Assembly: GCA_964247745.1 (NCBI GenBank)
Contig: CAXTVT010000037.1
Span: forward strand, 1 to 32,767
DNA length: 32,767 nt
Direction of reading: 5' to 3'
Origin: RH-AL1 sp964247745
GTDB taxonomy: Bacteria; Pseudomonadota; Alphaproteobacteria; Rhizobiales; Beijerinckiaceae
Both the position numbers and the translations under genes were made by a program. Below, one piece after another: positions 1 to 6,648 of the stretch (position 1 is the stretch's first letter; every line of letters begins with the position of its first letter). A model generated the notes under the pieces. It had not been told where the DNA came from and ran no database searches. It saw nothing but the letters and a program-made list of their open reading frames with translations.

Positions 1-476
1 GGCACGCCGCCCATGTCCTTGATGCCGCCGAGCGCCTTCTCGAGCTTCTCGCGCTCGCGGCTCATCATCAGCCGCTCCTTCTTGGTGAGACCGACGGCGC
101 CGTGATCGAGTTGCTCGTCGATCTTTCGCAGGCGCTGGATCGAGCCCGAAATGGTCTTCCAGTTGGTTAACATGCCGCCGAGCCAGCGCGAGTTGATGTA
201 GTACTGCGCCGAGCGCTTGGCGGCGTCCGCGATCTGGTCCTGCGCCTGGCGCTTGGTGCCGACGAACAGCACGCGACCGCCGCGTGCCACCGTGTCCGAC
301 ACGGCCTTCAACGCCTGGTGCATCAACGGCACGGTCTGCGCGAGATCGATGATGTGGATGTTGTTGCGGGCGCCGAAGATGTAGGGCGCCATCTTTGGAT
401 TCCAGCGATGCGACTGGTGGCCGAAGTGGGCGCCGGACTCGAGGAGCCCACGCATGGTGAAATCGGGTAGTGCCAT
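1..476 (-). CDS. rpsB: 30S ribosomal protein S2, 5' part (runs off left edge)
   Basis: The reverse complement from the ATG at 476 reads MALPDFTMRGLLESGAHFGH and continues with the S2 family core, including HRWNPKM, IFGARNNIHIIDL, VLFVGTKRQAQ and RWLGGMLTNWKTI. S2 is a structural protein of the small ribosomal subunit that binds late in assembly and contacts S1 near the mRNA exit. Only 158 codons are inside the window; the C-terminal half lies beyond base 1. A GGAG lies about 12 nt upstream of the ATG. The gene is divergent from the cupredoxin gene and has a candidate promoter and a leader hairpin (separate entries). In related genomes tsf usually follows downstream, which cannot be seen here. 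Identification is from strong sequence recognition. Confidence 0.97.
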   Translation of the reverse strand, partial: MALPDFTMRGLLESGAHFGHQSHRWNPKMAPYIFGARNNIHIIDLAQTVPLMHQALKAVSDTVARGGRVLFVGTKRQAQDQIADAAKRSAQYYINSRWLGGMLTNWKTISGSIQRLRKIDEQLDHGAVGLTKKERLMMSREREKLEKALGGIKDMGGV

Positions 477-555
477 AGGACTTGACGTCTCCGGTTGGAC
501 CTCCGCGGATCGTTGAGGAGCTGTCCGTCGTGACCGACATCGAGCCCCACCGGAA

Positions 556-577
556 GCATGCCTTGAAGCAGGCATGC
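556..577 (-). promoter_or_regulatory. Hairpin in the presumed rpsB leader
   Basis: GCATGCCT at 556-563 and AGGCATGC at 570-577 form a perfect 8-bp inverted repeat around a 6-nt loop. It lies about 80 nt upstream of the rpsB ATG, inside the transcript expected from the promoter at 603-631. No T-run follows on either strand, so it does not look like an intrinsic terminator. S2 mRNA leaders in other bacteria mediate autogenous control, so a leader element is a reasonable inference. Confidence 0.5.
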
Positions 578-602
578 GCGATCCGCGTGCGGGATGGGCG
601 GC

Positions 603-631
603 GGTATAGGCGCCCCTCGGCCTTTCGGCAA
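603..631 (-). promoter_or_regulatory. Candidate sigma70-type promoter of rpsB
   Basis: On the minus strand TTGCCG (631-626) is followed after exactly 17 bp by TATACC (608-603). This is a good match to alphaproteobacterial housekeeping promoters. It predicts transcription starting near 595-597 and a leader of about 120 nt. The -35 side overlaps the region upstream of the divergent cupredoxin gene. Confidence 0.5.
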
Positions 632-698
632 GCGCGCGCTCGGCTGTTTTCGTGTAGCGTCGCCTCGTGGGCACCGCGCCCGGAAGATGGAGGTTGCC

Positions 699-1163
699 TT
701 GTCACGCATGACGATCACGATCGTGCTTTGGGCTGGCCTCACGCTGCCGCTGGCCGTCTCGGCTCACGAGCACGGCAAGAACGCCGCCGGCGAGGCCGGC
801 CAAGGCGCGGCGACGACGGTGCACGCTCTCACCATCGTCGAGCACGAGAACGGCACGATGGCGTTCTCGCCTGACACGCTGCGCGTCAAGCGTGGCGAGA
901 CCGTTCGGTTCGACGTCACCAACTCCGGCAAGCTGCCGCACGAGTTCCGCGTCGATTCCGTCGCAGGCAACGCCGCGCACGAGGCGATGATGCGGGAGAT
1001 GCCGGACATGAAGCACGAGGAGGGCGACAGCATCGCGCTCGCTCCCGGCGCCACCGGCCATCTCGACTGGACCTTCACCCATGCCGGCACATTCCAGTAC
1101 GCCTGCCTGATCCCTGGCCACCTGGAGGCCGGTATGCATGGGACCATCACGGTCGAGCGCTGA
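699..1163 (+). CDS. Periplasmic cupredoxin (plastocyanin/azurin-like copper protein)
   Basis: This is a small exported type-1 copper protein, about 154 aa. A hydrophobic signal segment (TIVLWAGLTLPLAVSA) ends before HEHG. The cupredoxin beta-barrel follows, with the copper ligands visible: His in LPHEF (about residue 81), and Cys136, His141 and Met146 in CLIPGHLEAGM. A Met/His-rich stretch (MMREMPDMKHEE) lies between the ligand strands and could bind extra Cu(I), as in copper-resistance cupredoxins. The likely role is periplasmic copper binding or electron transfer; the partner is unknown. Start choice: GGAGG at 689-693 sits 5 nt before a TTG at 699, which also gives the signal peptide an Arg. 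ATG codons at 687 (SD too close) and 708 (SD 14 nt away) are alternatives. The gene is divergent from rpsB. Confidence 0.85.
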   Translation: MSRMTITIVLWAGLTLPLAVSAHEHGKNAAGEAGQGAATTVHALTIVEHENGTMAFSPDTLRVKRGETVRFDVTNSGKLPHEFRVDSVAGNAAHEAMMREMPDMKHEEGDSIALAPGATGHLDWTFTHAGTFQYACLIPGHLEAGMHGTITVER

Positions 1164-1205
1164 GCACCGCGACAACCGCGGCATCGCGCGCACGACATCG
1201 AGCGG

Positions 1206-1766
1206 TCACGGCCATAGCAGCGGCGCCTCCTGCGCGACGGCCGCGCCGCCGCGGCCGGCGAGCATGACGATAGTGTGGGCGAGATCGTGCGGACGCACGT
1301 CGAGGAGGCTCAAGGCCACCAGCCTGTCGCGCCGGCGCCGGCTCCATTCCACGCTCCAGCCGCCGATCCGGAACGGATTGTAGCGAGGCGCGCCCTCGAC
1401 CGCGAGGGTCAGGCGCACGGCGGCGATCCCGTTGGCGGTGCCGACGATGGCGACGGCGCTCACCTCGTCCCAGGCGATGCGGCCCTCGCCGAGCCGCGTG
1501 TCGCACATGCCCTCGGCATCGACCGTCAACACGGGCCGCATGGCGAGGGCGTCGCGCAGGGCCGTCGCCGCCACGCCAGCAGGAATGAGCGCCGCGACGA
1601 CGAACAACGCCGCCAGCGCGCAGCTCGACAACGCATCGCCGTTGGCTCCCGCCAGCACGTAGGCCAGGGCCAGGCAGGCGAGCGACACGGCCACGGCACA
1701 AAACGCGGCCACTGCGAAGCGAAGACCAAGCCGCGCCTTCAATGGCAGCGTGACCCGCGTCAGCAT
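1206..1766 (-). CDS. Small two-TM membrane protein, STM3941-like
   Basis: This is a 186-aa protein with two hydrophobic helices near the N-terminus (FAVAAFCAVAVSLACLALAY and the ALSSCALAALFVVAALIPAG region). A soluble C-terminal domain of about 110 residues follows, containing LTVDAEGMCD and GRIAWDEVSAVAIVG, a pattern seen in PH-like domains of small membrane proteins such as the STM3941 family. The function is unknown. The ATG at 1766 is used; it has no good Shine-Dalgarno, and a GTG at 1778 or a TTG further upstream are possible alternatives. The reading frame stays open much further upstream, into recA, but that part is antisense to recA and is not credible as coding. The gene is convergent with the cupredoxin gene (42-bp gap) and divergent from recA. 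Confidence 0.65.
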   Translation of the reverse strand: MLTRVTLPLKARLGLRFAVAAFCAVAVSLACLALAYVLAGANGDALSSCALAALFVVAALIPAGVAATALRDALAMRPVLTVDAEGMCDTRLGEGRIAWDEVSAVAIVGTANGIAAVRLTLAVEGAPRYNPFRIGGWSVEWSRRRRDRLVALSLLDVRPHDLAHTIVMLAGRGGAAVAQEAPLLWP

Positions 1767-1903
1767 CCGTGGCGGCACGAAGGGGCGCTGCTCCGCAGGG
1801 ATGTGAAGGATGGTGTCGAAGATGGTCAAGCCGAGCTCCGCCGACCGATGGGCCGATGCGATGGCAACGCGCCACGGTCGCGTTTTTTCCGCCTGGATCG
1901 CGC

Positions 1904-1931
1904 TTGCCAACGTGAACAAATGGGGTACATT
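1904..1931 (+). promoter_or_regulatory. recA promoter with embedded LexA (SOS) box
   Basis: TTGCCA at 1904-1909 and TACATT at 1926-1931, separated by 16 bp, form a plausible promoter. Between and over these elements lies GAAC-N7-GTAC (1914-1928). That differs by one base from the alphaproteobacterial LexA direct repeat GAAC-N7-GAAC (the complement of GTTC-N7-GTTC). A repressor bound there would block the -10 element. This position, directly upstream of recA, is what an SOS operator should have. Confidence 0.6.
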
Positions 1932-1991
1932 GATCGGCGACGAACACCGTTTGCCTGCCCATCCCGTCGCGTGCCAGAAGGATCGAAAGCG

Positions 1992-3059
1992 ATGTCCCAA
2001 ACCAATCTTCGCGTCGTGGAAGGATCCAGCGTGGACAAGACCAAGGCGCTCGACGCCGCGCTGTCCCAGATCGAGCGAAGCTTCGGCAAGGGCTCGATCA
2101 TGCGGCTGGGCAAGAACCAGCAGGCGCTCGAGATCGAGACGATCCCGACCGGCTCGCTCGGTCTCGACATCGCGCTCGGCGTCGGCGGCTTGCCCAAGGG
2201 CCGGGTGGTGGAGATCTACGGGCCGGAATCCTCGGGCAAGACCACGCTGACGCTGCACGTGATCGCCGAGGCCCAGAAGAAGGGCGGAGTCTGCGCCTTC
2301 GTCGACGCCGAGCATGCGCTCGATCCGGTCTACGCCCGCAAGCTCGGCGTCAACCTCGAGGACCTGCTGATCTCGCAGCCCGACACCGGCGAGCAGGCAC
2401 TCGAGATCACCGATACGCTGGTGCGTTCGGGCGCGATCGACGTGCTGGTGATCGATTCGGTGGCGGCGCTCACGCCGCGTGCCGAGATCGACGGCGAGAT
2501 GGGCGACAATCAGCCCGGTCTCCAGGCCAGGCTGATGAGCCAGGCGTTGCGCAAGCTCACCGCATCGATCTCGCGCTCGCAGACGATGGTGATCTTCATC
2601 AACCAGATCCGCATGAAGATCGGCGTGATGTACGGTTCGCCCGAGACCACCACGGGCGGCAATGCCCTGAAGTTCTACGCCTCCGTTCGTCTCGATATCC
2701 GCCGCATCGGCTCGATCAAGGACCGCGAGGAAGTCGTCGGCAATCAGACGCGCGTCAAGGTCGTGAAGAACAAGGTCGCACCACCGTTCAAGCAGGTCGA
2801 ATTCGACATCATGTATGGCGAGGGCATCTCGAAGGTGGGCGAACTCGTCGATCTCGGCGTCAAGGCCGGCGTGGTCGAGAAGTCGGGCGCCTGGTTCTCC
2901 TACGACAGCCAGCGCCTGGGACAGGGCCGCGAGAACGCCAAGGCCTTTCTCAAGGCCAATCCGGCTGCCGCCGAGCGCATCGAGAAGGCGATCCGCGAGA
3001 ATTCCGGCCTCGTCGCCGAGCGTATCCTCGACCAGGCCGACGAGGCCGAGGAAGCGTAG
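1992..3059 (+). CDS. recA: Recombinase RecA
   Basis: RecA is the ATP-dependent strand-exchange protein of homologous recombination and the co-protease that triggers LexA cleavage in the SOS response. The 355-aa length is normal. Visible hallmarks are the N-terminal polymerisation helix (ALDAALSQIERSFGKGSIMRLG), Walker A GPESSGKTT at about residues 77-85, VDAEHALDP, Walker B LVIDSVAAL, the loop-1 region containing GDNQPGLQARLMSQALRK, the INQIRMKIGVMYGSPE segment leading into loop 2 (TTTGGNALKFY), and an acidic C-terminus. The start ATG is preceded by AAGGA at 1978-1982 with 9-nt spacing; the longer upstream open frame is non-coding. The LexA box in its promoter implies SOS autoregulation. dnaE2 follows 82 bp downstream on the same strand. 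Confidence 0.98.
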   Translation: MSQTNLRVVEGSSVDKTKALDAALSQIERSFGKGSIMRLGKNQQALEIETIPTGSLGLDIALGVGGLPKGRVVEIYGPESSGKTTLTLHVIAEAQKKGGVCAFVDAEHALDPVYARKLGVNLEDLLISQPDTGEQALEITDTLVRSGAIDVLVIDSVAALTPRAEIDGEMGDNQPGLQARLMSQALRKLTASISRSQTMVIFINQIRMKIGVMYGSPETTTGGNALKFYASVRLDIRRIGSIKDREEVVGNQTRVKVVKNKVAPPFKQVEFDIMYGEGISKVGELVDLGVKAGVVEKSGAWFSYDSQRLGQGRENAKAFLKANPAAAERIEKAIRENSGLVAERILDQADEAEEA

Positions 3060-3141
3060 CAGCGCACGCGTCGGTCGCGCACGTTCGCGGCCGACACTCG
3101 GCGCGGCCGATGCTTCGATGGGATAGCGCAGGATTGTCGCG

Positions 3142-6100
3142 ATGATCCGCTATGCCGACCCTGACGGGTTCGCCGAACTCGCGGTCACCACCAACTTCTC
3201 GTTCCTGCGCGGTGCCTCGCATCCCGAGGAGCTCGTCGCGCAGGCCATCACGCTCGGCCTTGACGCGATCGGGATCGCCGATCGCAACTCGCTCGCGGGC
3301 GTGGTCCGCGCCCACCTTTTCCTGCGCCACAACAAGGAGGCGGCGGACGGCCTGCGCGTGCTGCCGGGAACCCGCCTGGTGTTCTGCGACGGCACGCCCG
3401 ACATCCTCGCCTATCCGCAAGACCGCGCCGCCTGGGGGCGGCTTTGCCGGCTGCTCACGATCGGCAACATCCGCGCCGAGAAGGGCACGTGCCGTCTGAC
3501 CGTCGACGATCTCCTCGCCTGGGGCGAGGGGCTGAGGCTGATCGCCCTGCCCGTCTCGACCTTCGATCTCGACGTCGAGGCGCGATTGGCGGGACGGCAT
3601 TTCCCGGACTTCGACGAGGGTCCATCCTCCTTCGCCGAAACCGACGCTTCCCTCGATGACGGCCAGCCAAGCGTCGCTCGCCCGCGTCGGCCCCCCCTTC
3701 CCGCGCCAGGCGCCGAAGGCGACGATGGCCTTGCACGGCTCGCCTCGACCTGCGCCGGACGCCTGTGGATCGGCGCCGTGATGAGTTATGGCCGCAGCCC
3801 ACGCAGCGACCTGCTGCGCCGCCGCAAGCTCGCCGACCGTCTCGGCGTGCCGTTGCTCGCCACCAACGACGTCGCCATGCACGATCCCGCGCGGACCCCG
3901 CTGCTCGACGTCGTGACCTGCATTCGTCACAGCATCACGCTTGAGGCGGCTGGGCGCAAGCTCGCGCAGAACGCCGAGCGCCACCTGAAGCCGGCGGCCG
4001 AGATGCGCCGGCTGTTCGCCGAGGCTCCGGAGACGGTGGCCGAGACCCTGCGTTTCGTCGACGGCCTGGCCTTCTCGCTCGACGAGCTCGGCAACGATTA
4101 TCCCGAGGAGCTGCGCGAGGGGTTCGCCACCCCGCAGGAGGCGCTTGCGGCTTTCGCGGCCGAGGGCGCACTCCGGCGCTACCCGCCGGCCACCTATCCC
4201 GACGGTGTGCCGGCCCACGTCACCGCCGCCATCGCCCACGAGCTCGATCTCGTCCGGCAGATGGACTACGCGCCCTATTTCCTCACCGTGCACGACATCG
4301 TTCGCTTCGCCCGTTCCCACGACATCCTGTGCCAGGGACGGGGATCGGCGGCGAATTCGACGCTGTGCTTCTGCCTGGGCATCACCGAAGTCGACCCGGC
4401 GCTTCACGACCTGCTGTTCGAGCGCTTCATCTCGCTCGACCGTCGGGAGCCGCCCGACATCGACGTCGACTTCGAGCACGAGCGGCGCGAGGAGGTGATG
4501 CAATACATCTACGACCATTACGGTCGCGCCCATGCCGCGCTGACCGCGACGGTCGTGACCTATCGCGCCCGCTCGGCGGTGCGGGAAGTCGGGAAAGTGT
4601 TCGGCCTGTCGGAAGACGCGATCGGCATGCTGTCGGGCACCATCTGGGGCTGGGGAGAAGCGGCCGTGGACGAGACCGGCGCCACCCGCGCCGGCATGGA
4701 CCCGAGCGAGCCTGGCCTTGCCCGTGTGCTGGCACTGTCGCGCGAGCTGTCGGGCTTTCCGCGCCACCTGTCCCAGCACACCGGCGGCTTCGTCATCACC
4801 CGCTCGCGCCTCGACGAGGTCGTTCCGATCGCCAACGCCTCGATGCCGGAGCGCACCACCATCGAGTGGGACAAGGACGACCTCGACGCGCTCGGCATCC
4901 TCAAGATCGACGTGCTCGCGCTCGGCATGCTGTCGTGTCTGCGCGGCGGCTTCGACCTGCTCGCGAAGCACTACGACGTGCACGAGACGCTGGCCTCGAT
5001 CCCACAGGAGGATCGCGACGTCTACGCCATGATCCAGAAGGCCGACACGCTGGGGGTTTTCCAGATCGAGAGCCGGGCGCAGATGTCGATGCTGCCGCGG
5101 CTCAAGCCCAAGACCTTCTACGACCTCGTCATCGAGGTGGCGATCGTGCGGCCCGGCCCGATCCAGGGCGACATGGTGCACCCCTACCTGCGCCGCCGCG
5201 TCGGCAAGGAGATCGTGACCTATCCCTCGCCCGAACTCGAGGCGGTGCTCGGCAAGACCTTGGGCGTGCCCCTGTTCCAGGAACAGGCAATGCGGATCGC
5301 GATCGTCGCCGCCGGCTTCACGCCGGGGCAGGCCGACCAGCTGCGCCGCGCCATGGCGACCTTCAAGCGCGTCGGCACGATCTCGACCTTCTACGAGAAG
5401 ATGGTCCACGGCATGGTGGCGCGCGGCTACCCCGCCGATTTCGCCGAGCGCTGCTTCAAGCAGATCGAAGGTTTCGGCACCTACGGCTTCCCCGAGAGCC
5501 ACGCCGCCTCGTTCGCGCTGCTCGTCTATGCCTCGTGCTGGATGAAGTGCCGTTACCCCGACGCCTTCGCCTGCGCTCTGCTCAACGCCCAACCGATGGG
5601 CTTCTACGCGCCGGCGCAGATCGTCCGGGACGCCCGCGAGCACGGCGTGGCGGTCGCCGAGGTCGACATCAACCTGTCGGACTGGGACTGCACGCTGTTT
5701 CGCGGGGACGAGGCGCCGCCCTCCATCCATCCCCGCCACGCGGATCGCGCGCAGGCCATCCTCGGCGATCACGCGATCCGGCTCGGGTTCCGCCAGGGAA
5801 AGGGACTCTCGGAGGTGGACATGCGCCGCCTCGTGGAGCGTCGCGGCTCCGGCTACGACTCGGTGCGCGACCTATGGCTGCGGGCGGAGCTGAGTCCGGG
5901 AGTGCTGGAGCGGCTCGCCGAGGCGGACGCGTTCCGCTCGCTGGGACTCGACCGCCGCGAGGCGCTGTGGATCGTCCGCGGGTTGAACCGCGCCGGCGAC
6001 AAGGACGACCTGCCGCTGCTTCGCGCGCTCAGCCTCACCGAGATCGAGCCGCAGGCGCGGCTGCCGCCGATGCCGCTGGGACAGCACGTGGTCGAGGACT

Positions 6101-6645
6101 ACCGGCACCTCACACTGAGCCTCAAGGCCCACCCCGTCGCCTTCGTCCGCCCTCGGCTCGGCGACGCCCTCAAGGCCGAGGCGCTCACCGACCATCCCGA
6201 CGATCGGCGGGTCACGGTGGCCGGCCTCGTGCTGGTCCGCCAGCGGCCGGGCTCGGCCAAGGGCACGATCTTCCTGACGCTGGAGGACGAGACCGGCATC
6301 GCCAACATCATCGTCTGGCCTCGGGTGTTCGAGGCGCTGCGTGCTATCGTGATCGGCGCGCGCTTCATCCGCGTGACGGGCCGGCTGCAGCGCGAGGGCG
6401 AGGTGACTCACATCGTGGCGGAGAAGGCCGAGGACGTGACCCGGCTACTGTCGCTCCTGTCGCGAGATGGGGCCGACGTCTCGGCGCTGGCGCGGGCCGA
6501 CCATGTCAAGCGACCGTTGCTACCGCCGCGCGTGCGCCGCTGCGAACCGGACAGCGAGCCGAACCTCTTCGCCGCCCTGCCGCCTCCGGCCGACGAAGCC
6601 TCGTCCCTCCGGCAGGTGCTGCCGAAGGGGCGCAACTTCCAATAG
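3142..6645 (+). CDS. dnaE2: Error-prone DNA polymerase DnaE2 (ImuC)
   Basis: This is a C-family DNA polymerase of 1167 aa, the translesion polymerase that works with ImuA and ImuB during damage-induced mutagenesis. An N-terminal PHP domain opens with TNFSFLRGASHPEELV. The polymerase core carries the catalytic aspartates in PDIDVDF (residues about 438-444) and ILKIDVLALGML (Asp about 590). GFGTYGFPESHAASFALLVYASCWMKC matches the DnaE palm/fingers region, and a C-terminal OB fold (VTVAGLVLVRQRPGSAKGT to GRLQREGEVTHIVA) binds single-stranded DNA. The short VRQRPGSAKG form and C-terminus support DnaE2 over replicative DnaE1. AGGA lies 8 nt before the ATG. A Pro/Arg-rich insert interrupts the PHP region at about residues 160-193. 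imuA and imuB are not in the window. The gene may share the recA transcript, as I found no convincing LexA box or terminator in the 82-bp gap. Confidence 0.95.
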   Translation: MIRYADPDGFAELAVTTNFSFLRGASHPEELVAQAITLGLDAIGIADRNSLAGVVRAHLFLRHNKEAADGLRVLPGTRLVFCDGTPDILAYPQDRAAWGRLCRLLTIGNIRAEKGTCRLTVDDLLAWGEGLRLIALPVSTFDLDVEARLAGRHFPDFDEGPSSFAETDASLDDGQPSVARPRRPPLPAPGAEGDDGLARLASTCAGRLWIGAVMSYGRSPRSDLLRRRKLADRLGVPLLATNDVAMHDPARTPLLDVVTCIRHSITLEAAGRKLAQNAERHLKPAAEMRRLFAEAPETVAETLRFVDGLAFSLDELGNDYPEELREGFATPQEALAAFAAEGALRRYPPATYPDGVPAHVTAAIAHELDLVRQMDYAPYFLTVHDIVRFARSHDILCQGRGSAANSTLCFCLGITEVDPALHDLLFERFISLDRREPPDIDVDFEHERREEVMQYIYDHYGRAHAALTATVVTYRARSAVREVGKVFGLSEDAIGMLSGTIWGWGEAAVDETGATRAGMDPSEPGLARVLALSRELSGFPRHLSQHTGGFVITRSRLDEVVPIANASMPERTTIEWDKDDLDALGILKIDVLALGMLSCLRGGFDLLAKHYDVHETLASIPQEDRDVYAMIQKADTLGVFQIESRAQMSMLPRLKPKTFYDLVIEVAIVRPGPIQGDMVHPYLRRRVGKEIVTYPSPELEAVLGKTLGVPLFQEQAMRIAIVAAGFTPGQADQLRRAMATFKRVGTISTFYEKMVHGMVARGYPADFAERCFKQIEGFGTYGFPESHAASFALLVYASCWMKCRYPDAFACALLNAQPMGFYAPAQIVRDAREHGVAVAEVDINLSDWDCTLFRGDEAPPSIHPRHADRAQAILGDHAIRLGFRQGKGLSEVDMRRLVERRGSGYDSVRDLWLRAELSPGVLERLAEADAFRSLGLDRREALWIVRGLNRAGDKDDLPLLRALSLTEIEPQARLPPMPLGQHVVEDYRHLTLSLKAHPVAFVRPRLGDALKAEALTDHPDDRRVTVAGLVLVRQRPGSAKGTIFLTLEDETGIANIIVWPRVFEALRAIVIGARFIRVTGRLQREGEVTHIVAEKAEDVTRLLSLLSRDGADVSALARADHVKRPLLPPRVRRCEPDSEPNLFAALPPPADEASSLRQVLPKGRNFQ

Positions 6646-6648
6646 ACC

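Noticed and set aside
3060..3141. Possible LexA box or terminator between recA and dnaE2
   Set aside because: A GTTC occurs at about 3084, but the base spacing gives ACAC instead of a second half-site. A CGGCC/GGCCG pairing there has a long loop and no T-run.
2950..5772. 940-codon open frame on the minus strand opposite dnaE2
   Set aside because: It is the antisense shadow of a well-conserved polymerase gene in GC-rich DNA; its translation is Arg/His/Gly/Val-rich without recognisable domains.
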